Assembly (NCBI RefSeq): GCF_000717745.1
Contig: NZ_JOBH01000003.1
Location: 310,001 to 374,000 of the forward strand
DNA: 64,000 nucleotides
Origin: Streptomyces violens
GTDB taxonomy: Bacteria; Actinomycetota; Actinomycetes; Streptomycetales; Streptomycetaceae
Direction of reading: 5' to 3'
The notes beneath the pieces are model-generated. The model was not told the DNA's origin. It worked only from the letters and a program-made list of their open reading frames with translations, and did not search any database. Made by a program: the position numbers and the translations under genes. Each line of letters opens with the position of its first letter. Positions within the stretch are counted from its first letter, which is position 1. Below are positions 25,978 through 34,261 of the stretch, in pieces.

Positions 25978-27468
25978 TCACTCCGGCAGCAGCCGATAGA
26001 CAACCAACGCCTCGTTCTCCTTATCAACCACCAACTCCTCGCCCGCCGGAGTCACTTCGCCGTCGTACGCAAGATCCGTACCGGCCGCCAGCCCCCCGAT
26101 CCGCAAGGTCCGCAGCCGCGCCTCGCTCAAGACGGGCGTATGCCGCAGCGCCCCCGTCAGTGCCGCGGTGAGCAGCCGCGTGCGGGCCAGCCGGCCGCCG
26201 TGCACCATCCGTACGTCCAGCACGCCGTCCGCCAGGTCGTGCCGCCGGACCGGGGCCGAACCGAGGCCCCGGTACGCGCAGTTGCCCACGAACAGCGTCC
26301 ACAGCTCGCGCCGCCGGCCGTTGATCTCCACGGTCACCGGCTCGGCGGTGCGCAGCACCTGCCACGCGGCCAGCACCCCGGCCGGCCAGGCGCCGATCTT
26401 CCCGGCCCACTCCTCCCTGATGCGCACCAGATCGGGGTAGGCCCCGATCGAGAAGGTGTTGAGGAAGTAGGTCGGCTCCTGCCGCGGCCCGGTGCGGAAC
26501 CGCGCGAGGTCCACCGCGACCGCCTCGCCGGTCTGCACCGCCCGCGCCGCCTCGGCCACGGTCTCCACGCCCAGGTCGTACGCGAAGTGGTTGTGGGTGC
26601 CGCCGGGCAGCACCGCGAGCGGTACGCCGTGCCGCACCGCGACCGCGGCCGCCGCATTGATCGTGCCGTCGCCGCCCAGCACGCCGAGCGCCCCGCCGCG
26701 CTCGGCGGCCCGCTCGGCCGCGGCCTGCAGCGCCTTGTCCAGCGGCACCGCGCCCTGGTGGCCGCACTCGGTCACCTCGGCCAGCGGCAGTACGTCATGG
26801 ATGACCTGGGTCTGGTCGCTGTGCGCGCCGGTGCGCTGGCCCGAGCCCTGGTTCGTGACGACACACAGCCCGTCGCCGTCCGGCAGTGCGGGCGCGTCGG
26901 CGCGCGGCCGGGCGGGCGGCGCCATCTGCGCGCGGGTCGGCGCGAAGCCGCGTACCGCGAAGGCCGCGCCCGCGCCGAGCGCGGCGCCCGCCAGTACATC
27001 GCCCGGATAGTGGACACCGGTGTAGATGCGGGAGAAGGCTACCGAGGCGGCGACCGGCGCCAGCGCCAGCCCCCACCACTTGTTCTCGAAAGCCACGCCG
27101 GTCGCGAACGCCACGGCGGAGGCGGCGTGCCCCGAGGGGAAGGAGGTCGTGAAGGGCTGCCGGGAGAGCTGCCGTATCACCGGTACCGCGTCCAGGATCG
27201 GCCGGTCCCGGCGTACCGAGCGCTTGCCCAGGGTGTTCACCGTCAGGGACGCCACCGCCAGCGAGGCGACGCCGCGCAGCGCGGCCCGGCGTGCGGGCCG
27301 CCCGCCCAGCGCCGCCGCGCCCGCCGCCGCGCCCAGCCACAGCAGCCCGTGGTCGGCGGCGCGGCTCAGTTTGGGCAGCACGCGCTCGGCGCCGGGCCAG
27401 TGCCGGGTCGCGACCCCGTTGAACGTCCTGCGGTCCCACGTGCTCAGTACAGTGCGCATGAGCCACAT
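25978..27468 (-). CDS. PAP2 phosphatase / diacylglycerol-kinase-like fusion protein
   Basis: A 496-aa two-domain protein. Residues about 40-190 form a membrane PAP2 lipid phosphatase with all three motifs: KRSVRRDRP, PSGHAAS and SRIYTGVHYPGD. From about residue 205 follows a DAGK/LCB5-type lipid kinase domain with GVLGGDGTINAAAAVAV and VLPGGTHNHFAYDLG. Such fusions are frequent in actinobacteria and are expected to act on phospholipid head groups or polyprenyl phosphates at the membrane. The ATG at 27468 is used; the one at 27459 is an alternative. Two 14-bp direct repeats lie just upstream. Confidence 0.9.
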   Translation of the reverse strand: MWLMRTVLSTWDRRTFNGVATRHWPGAERVLPKLSRAADHGLLWLGAAAGAAALGGRPARRAALRGVASLAVASLTVNTLGKRSVRRDRPILDAVPVIRQLSRQPFTTSFPSGHAASAVAFATGVAFENKWWGLALAPVAASVAFSRIYTGVHYPGDVLAGAALGAGAAFAVRGFAPTRAQMAPPARPRADAPALPDGDGLCVVTNQGSGQRTGAHSDQTQVIHDVLPLAEVTECGHQGAVPLDKALQAAAERAAERGGALGVLGGDGTINAAAAVAVRHGVPLAVLPGGTHNHFAYDLGVETVAEAARAVQTGEAVAVDLARFRTGPRQEPTYFLNTFSIGAYPDLVRIREEWAGKIGAWPAGVLAAWQVLRTAEPVTVEINGRRRELWTLFVGNCAYRGLGSAPVRRHDLADGVLDVRMVHGGRLARTRLLTAALTGALRHTPVLSEARLRTLRIGGLAAGTDLAYDGEVTPAGEELVVDKENEALVVYRLLPE

Positions 27469-27487
27469 GTACCCCAGCGGGACCACC

Positions 27488-27519
27488 GCAGACGGTAACG
27501 GGCCGGCAGACGGTAACGG
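27488..27519. repeat. two 14-bp direct repeats upstream of the PAP2-DAGK gene
   Basis: GCAGACGGTAACGG occurs at 27488-27501 and 27506-27519, period 18 bp, between the CBS gene and the PAP2-DAGK start. It could be a regulator site for the minus-strand gene. Confidence 0.5.
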
Positions 27520-27536
27520 ACCGTCTTCCGGACGGA

Positions 27537-27971
27537 TCACCACCGACCCGGCGATCCGTCCGGCGCGGCCCGGCTGATGTCCGCCAGGGCCGATTCGGGG
27601 TCCTGGTCCCGCGCCAGGTCACCGATGCTGACCATGCCCACCGGAGCGCCGTTCTGGACCACCGGCAGCCGCCGCACCGCGTTCCGGCGCAGCAGCGTCA
27701 CCGCGGCCGACACCGGCTCCTCCGGACCGACCGTGACCGGTTCCGGGGTGCACACCGAATGGCACTGCACGCTGAACGGGTCCACTCCGTCCGCCACGGC
27801 GCGCAGCACGATATCCCGGTCGGTCACCACGCCCACCAGCTTGCCGTCCTCCGCCACCAGGACGTCTCCGATGTCGTGCGCGCGCATGAGCTGAGCCGCC
27901 TCCACCAGCGAAGCGTCTGGGTGTACGGCGGTGACGGCCGGCGTCATGACTTCCCGTACCAACTGTGCCAT
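27537..27971 (-). CDS. tandem CBS-domain protein
   Basis: A 144-aa protein made of two CBS motifs: VREVMTPAVTAVHPDASLVE with VLVAEDGKLVGVVTDRDI, then VCTPEPVTVGPEEPVSAA with LPVVQNGAPVGMVSIGDLA. CBS pairs bind adenine nucleotides and often signal energy status. There is no attached enzyme domain. It is the gene upstream of the PAP2-DAGK protein, with 68 bp between them. Confidence 0.93.
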   Translation of the reverse strand: MAQLVREVMTPAVTAVHPDASLVEAAQLMRAHDIGDVLVAEDGKLVGVVTDRDIVLRAVADGVDPFSVQCHSVCTPEPVTVGPEEPVSAAVTLLRRNAVRRLPVVQNGAPVGMVSIGDLARDQDPESALADISRAAPDGSPGRW

Positions 27972-28086
27972 TGCCTGATCGCCTTCTTCCTTCTCCTGCT
28001 CTCACGGCCGGCCTCCTGCAGGGGGAGTGCTGGCAGCAGTACCCAAGACGCCCCCGGCCATGCCCGCCGCGTGCTTCGATGGGCCG

Positions 28087-28545
28087 ATGATCAGACCTCG
28101 CGACGCGCAGGACCTGCCCGCGTGCGTACGCCTGCTGCGCGCGGTGCACCTGCACAGCGGCTATCCGTACGTCTGGCCTGCCGATCCGGCGGGCTGGCTG
28201 ACTCCGGAGGGGCTGACCGGCGCGTGGATCGCCGAGGACGCGGACGGCCGCGTCGCGGGCCACGCCGCGCTGTGCGGGGGAGAGGTGAACCGGCTCTACG
28301 TTGCCCCCGAGGCGCGCGGCCGGGGCCTGGGCGGCCGGCTGCTGCGTCGCGTGACCAACGAGGCTGCGGCCGGTGGGCTGCGGCCCGTACTGGCCGTCAA
28401 CGCCACGGACGCCGCCGCGATCGCCCTGTACGAACGCCGGGGCTGGCGGCTCGTGCGCACCGAACGGCAGGACTGGGGTGGGCCGGAGCCGGTCACCGTA
28501 CGGCACTACGAAGCACCGCCGACCGGGCGGCGGACGGCGGGCTGA
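28087..28545 (+). CDS. GNAT-family N-acetyltransferase
   Basis: A 152-aa single-domain GNAT. MIRPRDAQDLPACVRLLRAV opens the fold, the acetyl-CoA loop is VAPEARGRGLGGRLLRRV, and the ending VNATDAAAIALYERRGWRLV is classical. ATG 28087 begins at the conserved IRPRDA. Substrate not inferable. It is divergent from the CBS gene. Confidence 0.9.
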   Translation: MIRPRDAQDLPACVRLLRAVHLHSGYPYVWPADPAGWLTPEGLTGAWIAEDADGRVAGHAALCGGEVNRLYVAPEARGRGLGGRLLRRVTNEAAAGGLRPVLAVNATDAAAIALYERRGWRLVRTERQDWGGPEPVTVRHYEAPPTGRRTAG

Positions 28546-28865
28546 AAACCGACTCCGCCCGGTGGTGGGGCGCCCCGCGGGCGGAATCCGTACGAAGTAC
28601 GTGGTGTACGGCGCGCGCGGGCGGTTACCTGGGCGCCGGGCACGGCCGGTCGGCGGCCCGTCCGGTCCGGGCGTGGGACCGCGCGTCCCGAACTGACTTG
28701 AGGGGGGAGGGGTTTACGCAGGGGGCGGCCGGGCACGCGACTAACCGTGCTTCGGACCGGAGGCACGCCCGTGGAAGACGTATGACGCCTCGCGGGCGCG
28801 CCTGTCTGGCCGCGCTTCCACGGGATCTGACGGACTCTGAGTCGACGGATCAGGGAGCCCAGACC
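28546..28865. other. 320-bp region upstream of the SigB-like sigma gene
   Basis: No separate gene is supportable. The sigma reading frame is open to an ATG at 28782, but the region is atypical and the ATG at 28866 has the better ribosome site. The stretch contains a stress-sigma-like promoter motif, listed separately. Confidence 0.5.
28712..28736 (+). promoter_or_regulatory. possible SigB/SigF-type promoter
   Basis: GTTT at 28712-28715 and GGGCAC at 28731-28736 are separated by 15 bp. They resemble the GTTT-N14-16-GGGTAY pattern of Streptomyces SigB-group promoters and lie about 130 bp before the sigma gene. This would allow autoregulation. One mismatch in the -10 element keeps confidence low. 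Confidence 0.4.
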
Positions 28866-29834
28866 ATGCCCATGACACCCCAGGCCGAAGAACAGCACAC
28901 CGCGATAGAACGCACCCCCGAGCAGCGCGCCGCGCGCCGGCGGCCCGACCAGGCGCCGAGCCGGCCGCCCGGCAAACCCGTACGCCGCAGCAAGCCGCGC
29001 AGGGTCACGGCGAGCAAGGCCCCGCCGGGCGGCAGCCGGGCGCGGGCCCGCCACTCCCACCACGACGCCCCCGACACCGCCGCTGACTTCGAGCGGCTGT
29101 CCACCCTCCCCGAAGGCCCCGAACGCGACGAGCTGCGGCGCCGCGTCGTCTGCGCCTGGCTGCCCATGTCCGAGCGGCTCGCGCTGCGCTTCCGCAACCG
29201 TGGCGAGTCCGCCGAGGACCTCCAGCAGGTCGCGGCGCTCGGCCTGGTGAAGGCCGTGGACCGCTACGACCCCGAGCGCGGCTGCGCGTTCGAGAGCTTC
29301 GCCGTGCCCACCATCGTGGGCGAGGTCAAGCGGCACTTCCGTGACCACATGTGGGGACTGCACGTACCGCGCCGGGTGCAGGAGCTGCGCAACCGCGTCC
29401 GCGCCGCGCGCCAGGAACTGACCCGCAGCGTGGACGACCGCGGGCCCACCCCCGAGGAGATCGCCGAGCACACCGGCATGTCCCTGGAAGAGGTACTGCT
29501 CGGCAGCCAGGCGCTGGAGAGCTTCACCACGCTGTCCCTGGACGCCGAACTGCCCGGCGCCGACGACGGCTACTCGCTCGCCGACACGCTCGGCGCCCCC
29601 GAGGCCGGCTTCGACCTCGTCCTGGACCGCGAGGCGGTCAAGCCCAAGCTGCGCAATCTGCCGGAGCGCGAGCGGGAGATCCTCTACATGCGGTTCTTCT
29701 GCGACATGACCCAGAGCCGGATCGCCGACCGGCTCGGCATCTCCCAGATGCATGTCTCGCGGATCATCAGCCGGACCTGCCGCCGCCTCGCCGACCAGGT
29801 CGGCGGCCGTCAGGAGGAGTGCGCCGCCACCTGA
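28866..29834 (+). CDS. SigB/SigF/SigG-group RNA polymerase sigma factor
   Basis: A 322-aa group III sigma factor. After a basic, low-complexity N-terminal tail (residues 1-70), region 2 reads ESAEDLQQVAALGLVKAVDR and FESFAVPTIVGEVKRHFRD. Region 3 reads VPRRVQELRNRV with PTPEEIAEHTGMS. Region 4 reads NLPEREREILYMRFF with QSRIADRLGISQMHVSRII. This is the stress-response family controlled by RsbW-like anti-sigma kinases. A GGGAG stands eight bases before the ATG. The adjoining PAS/GAF and GAF-ANTAR genes suit a stress-signalling neighbourhood, though no rsbW/rsbV pair is present. Confidence 0.9.
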   Translation: MPMTPQAEEQHTAIERTPEQRAARRRPDQAPSRPPGKPVRRSKPRRVTASKAPPGGSRARARHSHHDAPDTAADFERLSTLPEGPERDELRRRVVCAWLPMSERLALRFRNRGESAEDLQQVAALGLVKAVDRYDPERGCAFESFAVPTIVGEVKRHFRDHMWGLHVPRRVQELRNRVRAARQELTRSVDDRGPTPEEIAEHTGMSLEEVLLGSQALESFTTLSLDAELPGADDGYSLADTLGAPEAGFDLVLDREAVKPKLRNLPEREREILYMRFFCDMTQSRIADRLGISQMHVSRIISRTCRRLADQVGGRQEECAAT

Positions 29835-29890
29835 CGCCCGGACCCGGCGCCCGTACCGCTCTCACCTGCTCTCGCGGCAGGGCGCCGTTC

Positions 29891-31126
29891 TCAGGACCGG
29901 GTGTCGCGCAGCGCCAGCGCCAGGTGCCGCGACACCCGGTCCACGACTCCGGCCTCCGGGAGGCTGAACGCCTGGCGGGCCCCCGTACGGAACAGCGTGA
30001 GCACACCCCGTACGGGGCCGCCCGCTTCCCGCAGTGGCACGCACAGCAGGGAGGTGACCGAGGCGCGTACCAGCAGTGGTGCCCCCTGTGCGTCGTGGCC
30101 GAAGTCCGCCACGTCTTCGGGCCGTACCTGGAGGGCGGAGCTGCCGGTGCGGGCCCCGTCCTCGGCGAGCGGACACTGGGCCGGGTCCTGCCCGGCGAGC
30201 GCCGCGGTGAGGTCCTCGCTGTCGTCCGGGCCGAGGACCAGGGTGCGGCGCAGGGCACCGGCCCCGTCCGCCGCTTCCCCCTCCGCCGGCGTCGTCTCGT
30301 CGAGTACCACCCAGTCGGCGAACCGGCCGCTCAGCTCCCGCAGGGCCCGCTCCACCGCGGCGGGGGGCCCGCCCGCCTTCACCGCCGTGCCCGCCGGCTG
30401 CCCGGAGAGCAGCGCGGTGGTCGTGTCGTCGAGGAGATCCATCAGCTCGGCGCCCTGCTTCACTTCCGCGAGGTGCGCGCGCTGCTCCCCGTGGTCCCCC
30501 TGCTGTTCATCCCCCAGCCATATCCCGTTAATTGATGGTATTTCGTGCGAAGGGAACGCACCGCCCCCGGTGTGGAAAACCGTGAGAACGGCCGTGCCCG
30601 GCTCCCCCGGCGGACGCAGCGCCGTCATCGTCGCGCGCAGCGGCTCGCCGGGCCCGTCGGGCGTGCGGAGCAGCCGGACGACCATGCTGCGGTCGCCTTC
30701 GTTACGGGCCACGGCGGCGACCTGCGACCGGAAGGCCGCGCGGATCTCCGGGGCCAGCGAGCCGGTGAGCGGGCGCCCTGTCGCGTACCCCGCGCGCATG
30801 CCGAAAAGGATCGTCCCGGCGAAGTTCAGCCGCCGCACGACCGTGTCCGGATCCAGCAGCGCGACCACGCAGGGCGTCCGCTGGAACAGCGCCCGCAGCA
30901 GCTGCTGCTCCTCCGTCCCCGCCCGCGAGCCGTTGTTGCGGCCGGCCGCCGCCAGCCCTTCGTACCGCGGCAGCAGTACGTCGACGACGTGCTGCAGCTC
31001 GAAAAGGGCAGCGTCCAGCATCGGCTGCTGCTCCTGCGACGGCAGCGCCCGCGCGCTCCGCAACTCCTCCACCCGCTTGCGGAAATCGGTGAGATCCCCG
31101 CCCGCTGACTGCTCTACCCCGGCCAT
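29891..31126 (-). CDS. PAS/GAF sensor protein without an obvious output domain
   Basis: A 411-aa protein. A helical N-terminus (FRKRVEELRSARALPSQEQ) leads into a PAS domain around residues 80-185 (LFQRTPCVVALLDPDTVVRR, GYATGRPLTG). A GAF-like domain occupies residues about 225-405 (LMDLLDDTTTALLSGQPAG, SVTSLLCVPLREAGGPVRGV). The layout equals the sensory half of Streptomyces SpoIIE phosphatases, but it ends before any PP2C or kinase domain. ATG 31126. It converges on the sigma gene. A locally AT-rich patch at 30525-30550 encodes the join between PAS and GAF. Confidence 0.75.
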   Translation of the reverse strand: MAGVEQSAGGDLTDFRKRVEELRSARALPSQEQQPMLDAALFELQHVVDVLLPRYEGLAAAGRNNGSRAGTEEQQLLRALFQRTPCVVALLDPDTVVRRLNFAGTILFGMRAGYATGRPLTGSLAPEIRAAFRSQVAAVARNEGDRSMVVRLLRTPDGPGEPLRATMTALRPPGEPGTAVLTVFHTGGGAFPSHEIPSINGIWLGDEQQGDHGEQRAHLAEVKQGAELMDLLDDTTTALLSGQPAGTAVKAGGPPAAVERALRELSGRFADWVVLDETTPAEGEAADGAGALRRTLVLGPDDSEDLTAALAGQDPAQCPLAEDGARTGSSALQVRPEDVADFGHDAQGAPLLVRASVTSLLCVPLREAGGPVRGVLTLFRTGARQAFSLPEAGVVDRVSRHLALALRDTRS

Positions 31127-31506
31127 GCCCACACCGTATCCGGACCGACAGGTACCGGCCCCGCCCGGAACCCATACACGTCCGGAAGAGCCCCATCACG
31201 TCCGGAATGGAGGGAGATCGCGGGCGCGGAACGGGAGGCGCGGGCAGGGCGCGGAGACGCGGGTGCGGGCCGGGACGGACGTACTCGCCGGGGCGGCCGG
31301 GGCGCCGGTGCCGGGCCCCGGAAACCGGCTCCCGAACGACGGGATACCGGCGTTTTCCGCGCCCGCGCGCCGGGCATCCGACTCCCTACGGGCCGGGCCT
31401 CCGACATATGCGACCGGCCGCGGCGGGACCACTGCTGAGCTGCACCGCCGCACCGCCGGCCCGGAGCACCGACCGAGGACCGACAAGGACCGAGGGACTG
31501 ACAGCA

Positions 31507-32268
31507 ATGGCGACCCACACCCTCTGCCCGGTGGATGAATCCGGCGACGCGCGGGGTTCGTCCGCCCGGAGCCTGGTGAACCTCGCGGACGTAGCCGCGC
31601 GGTGCACCCCGGACAGCTGCGGCGCCACCGCGACCGTGACCACCGGCGAAGCGGCCGCCGACCCGCCCGCCGCCGTCACCCATCCCGACCTGACCTCGCT
31701 GGTCAGCGTCCAGTGGGAGTCCGGCGAAGGGCCCATCCAGGCCGCCCTGGCCTCCGGACGCCCCGTCACCTCCGACGACCTGCTGCACGACGACCGGTGG
31801 CCCGCGTACCGCACCGAGGCGCTGGAGGCGGGCGTACGCTCCAGTACGACGCTGCCGTACCTGCGCGACGGACTGGCGGTCACCGTCACCGTCTACAGCT
31901 TCCGCCCCGGACTCACCGCGGACCCCGGCGACTGCGCGGCCGCCGCGCTCGGCGACCTCGCCGCCACCGGCCTGGCCCGCGACCGGAACTACCGCCGGGC
32001 GCTGGCGGAGGTCGGCCGGCTGGACGCCGCGCTCCGCTCCCGCCCGATCGTCGACCAGGCGTGCGGAATCATGATGTACGTGCTGCGCTGCGACGCCGAC
32101 GAGGCGTTCGGCATGCTGCGCCGGCTCTCCCAGCACACCAACCGCAAGCTCCACGACCTCGCCGCCGCCGTCGTCGAGACCCGCGGCCGCGGCCTGGAGC
32201 GGGAGCTGCGCTGCCTGCGCGAGGAGAACGGCGGCCGCGGACGGGAGGCCCGCGGCGCGGAGCGGTGA
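31507..32268 (+). CDS. GAF-ANTAR RNA-binding antiterminator-type regulator
   Basis: A 253-aa protein. A GAF-like domain spans residues about 20-160 (SLVSVQWESGEGPIQAAL, SVQ and PYLRDGLAVTVTVYSF). A C-terminal ANTAR domain (ALRSRPIVDQACGIMMYVL, DEAFGMLRRLSQHTNRKL) follows. ANTAR domains bind paired hairpins in leader RNAs to prevent termination. The target RNA is unknown and no hallmark dual hairpin was identified here. ATG 31507 is preferred although the frame is open upstream. It is divergent from the PAS/GAF gene. Confidence 0.88.
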   Translation: MATHTLCPVDESGDARGSSARSLVNLADVAARCTPDSCGATATVTTGEAAADPPAAVTHPDLTSLVSVQWESGEGPIQAALASGRPVTSDDLLHDDRWPAYRTEALEAGVRSSTTLPYLRDGLAVTVTVYSFRPGLTADPGDCAAAALGDLAATGLARDRNYRRALAEVGRLDAALRSRPIVDQACGIMMYVLRCDADEAFGMLRRLSQHTNRKLHDLAAAVVETRGRGLERELRCLREENGGRGREARGAER

Positions 32269-32365
32269 CGTGTCGTCCCGCGCCGCACCTCCGTGATCTG
32301 CAAGGGTGGTCGGGGCCCGACGCCGTGCGGGCCCCGACCGCCTGCCGTGGACAGTGGAGGTACGG

Positions 32366-33571
32366 ATGCAGCCGAGCGCCCTGGAGCCGCACCCGGATCC
32401 GGATCCGCCCATGGGCCTGCCCATCCTCCCGGAGCTGGCCGCGCACCTGGCCGCTGCGGCCGACCGCACCGACCCCGAACCGCCCGGCGGCGCCCTGACC
32501 CTGCGCGCCACCGCCTGCGGCTACTTCGAGCGCCGGGGCCTTGCGACCGCCGCCGAACGCGTGCTGGCCGGACCCGGCGCGCCCGCTCTGCTGCTCGCGC
32601 TGCTCGCCGCGACCGGCGGCGACGTCGTACTGCCCCGCCCGTGCGCCGCGTGGTACGCCCCGCAGGCCCGGCTGCTGGGCCGCGCCGTGCACCCGGCGCC
32701 GGCACCGGCCGAGTCCGGGGGAGTACCGGACCCCTTCACGCTCCTGGAGGCCGTGCACCGCGCCCGGGACACCGGCGGCGACCCGCGGGTGCTGCTGGTG
32801 TCCGTCGCCGACGACCCCACCGGCACCTGCCCGGCGCCCGAGCAGCTGCACGAGGTGTGCGAGGTGGCGGCCGACGAGGGACTGTGGATCATCAGCGACG
32901 AGACCCGCCGCGACCTGCTGCACGACCCGCACGACACGGTGGTGCTCAGCCCCGCCGAGATGCTGCCCGGCAGCGTCGTCGTCCTCGCCGACCTGCGGGC
33001 CACGCTCGTACCGGCCTCCTGGCCCGCCGCGCTCGCCCGCTTCCCCGCCACCGACCCCGGCGAGGTACTGCGCGCCGCCGCGCTCGACGCGCTGACCGGC
33101 CTCGCCACTCCGCTGCCGGGTCCGCTCGCCGCCGCCGTCGGCCATGCGCTGGGCGAGCCCGCCACCGTACGGGAGCGGATCACCGCGGCGGCGCGGCTGC
33201 ACGGCCGGCTCGCCGCCGGGCTGCACCACACGCTCACCGACGCCGGCGCGGTCTGCCGCCCGCCGCACGCCGGCAGCCACCTCTACGCCGACCTCGAACC
33301 GCTCCGCCCCGCCTTCGCCGCCCGCGGCGTCACGGGACCGGCCGCGCTGGAACGGGCACTGGCCCGCTGGGCCGCCCGCGGCGGCCACCGCTTCGGCGAC
33401 GACCCCAAGGCGCTGCGCGTCCGCCTGAGTACGGAGGCCCTGTTCGACCCGGACGCCGACCGCCGCAGACGCTTGCTGGCCGCTCCTGACCCTCTCGAAA
33501 TCCCCGCGGTGAAGGAGGAACTCCGGGCGCTGGGCGAGGCGTTGGGAATGGAAAGGAGGACGGCCGACTGA
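32366..33571 (+). CDS. aminotransferase-fold (class I/II) protein lacking the PLP lysine
   Basis: A 401-aa fold-type I PLP-like protein. VLAGPGAPALLLALLAATGG matches the cofactor-binding entry, VADDPTGTCPAPEQLHEVCE matches the NPTG region, and LWIISDETRRDLLHDP the Asp/Tyr strand. Where the Schiff-base lysine is expected (SxSK), the sequence reads VVVLADLRATLVPASW with no Lys. The only lysines are in the C-terminal DDPKALRVRLS and AVKEELR. The carboxylate-binding Arg appears kept. GGAGG lies six bases before ATG 32366. It is either a non-catalytic regulator or binding protein or a decaying enzyme. Confidence 0.75.
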   Translation: MQPSALEPHPDPDPPMGLPILPELAAHLAAAADRTDPEPPGGALTLRATACGYFERRGLATAAERVLAGPGAPALLLALLAATGGDVVLPRPCAAWYAPQARLLGRAVHPAPAPAESGGVPDPFTLLEAVHRARDTGGDPRVLLVSVADDPTGTCPAPEQLHEVCEVAADEGLWIISDETRRDLLHDPHDTVVLSPAEMLPGSVVVLADLRATLVPASWPAALARFPATDPGEVLRAAALDALTGLATPLPGPLAAAVGHALGEPATVRERITAAARLHGRLAAGLHHTLTDAGAVCRPPHAGSHLYADLEPLRPAFAARGVTGPAALERALARWAARGGHRFGDDPKALRVRLSTEALFDPDADRRRRLLAAPDPLEIPAVKEELRALGEALGMERRTAD

Positions 33572-33585
33572 CGACACGTCAGGCC

Positions 33586-33610
33586 GGTCGGGTCGGTCGG
33601 GTCGGTCGGG
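33586..33610. repeat. GGTCGGGTC tandem repeat
   Basis: Two exact 9-bp units (33586-33594, 33595-33603) plus a partial third form a G-rich tract between two converging genes. It is flanked on both sides by CGTCAGGCC. It could fold as a G-quadruplex or act as a loose terminator. Confidence 0.5.
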
Positions 33611-33616
33611 GGCGCG

Positions 33617-34261
33617 TCAGGCCGAGTGGTCGTGCGGGCGGCGGATCCGGCGCCAGGCCGCCGGGGCCGCGCTGAGCAGGACCGTCAGGCCGACCGCCGC
33701 GGCCACGCCCTGCCACGGCTCGCTGAAGAGCGAGCCGCCCAGAATGCCGATGAGCTGGTACGTCGCAGCCCAGGCCAGGCACGCAGGCAGATCACCGCGA
33801 GCGAACCACCGCACCGGCAGCTTCGCCAGCAGGCACGCCAGCATGATCGGAATGCGCCCGGCCGGCATCAGCCGGGACAGCACGAGCACCTGCACTCCGT
33901 GCTCGTCCAGCCGCGTCCGGGCCTGCGCCAGCCGCTCCGGCGCCGACCGCTCGCGCAGCCGCTCCAGCCACCGCGAGCCGTTCTTGGACCGCACCCCGCG
34001 CGCGCCCAGCCAGTACAGCGCCATGTCGCCGAGGAACGCGGCGGCCGACGCCACGAGGAAGACCAGCAGCAGCGAGAACGGCGCGGTGTGGTGGAACGCC
34101 ACGGCCGCCGCCGAGCTGACCAGCGCCCCGGTCGGCACGACCGGCACCAGCGAGCCGAGCACCACCAGGACGAAGAGCGACGGATAACCGGCCGCCTGCT
34201 GCGTGGACTCCGGCGGGACCACGGCAGCCAGCGCGACGACCGGTGTCCAGGAAGCGCTCAC
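33617..34261 (-). CDS. DedA-family (VTT/SNARE-associated) membrane protein
   Basis: A 214-aa membrane protein. The DedA signature is present: VVPTGALVSSAAAVAF, FLGDMALYWLGARG, the amphipathic LSRLMPAGRIPIMLAC and four to five hydrophobic spans. DedA proteins have been linked to phospholipid flipping and membrane homeostasis. The GTG start overlaps the stop of the metallo-hydrolase by four bases, so the two are translated together. Confidence 0.88.
   Translation of the reverse strand: MSASWTPVVALAAVVPPESTQQAAGYPSLFVLVVLGSLVPVVPTGALVSSAAAVAFHHTAPFSLLLVFLVASAAAFLGDMALYWLGARGVRSKNGSRWLERLRERSAPERLAQARTRLDEHGVQVLVLSRLMPAGRIPIMLACLLAKLPVRWFARGDLPACLAWAATYQLIGILGGSLFSEPWQGVAAAVGLTVLLSAAPAAWRRIRRPHDHSA

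Noticed and set aside
33586..33610. CRISPR-like or VNTR array
   Set aside because: Only two and a partial 9-bp units, no spacers.
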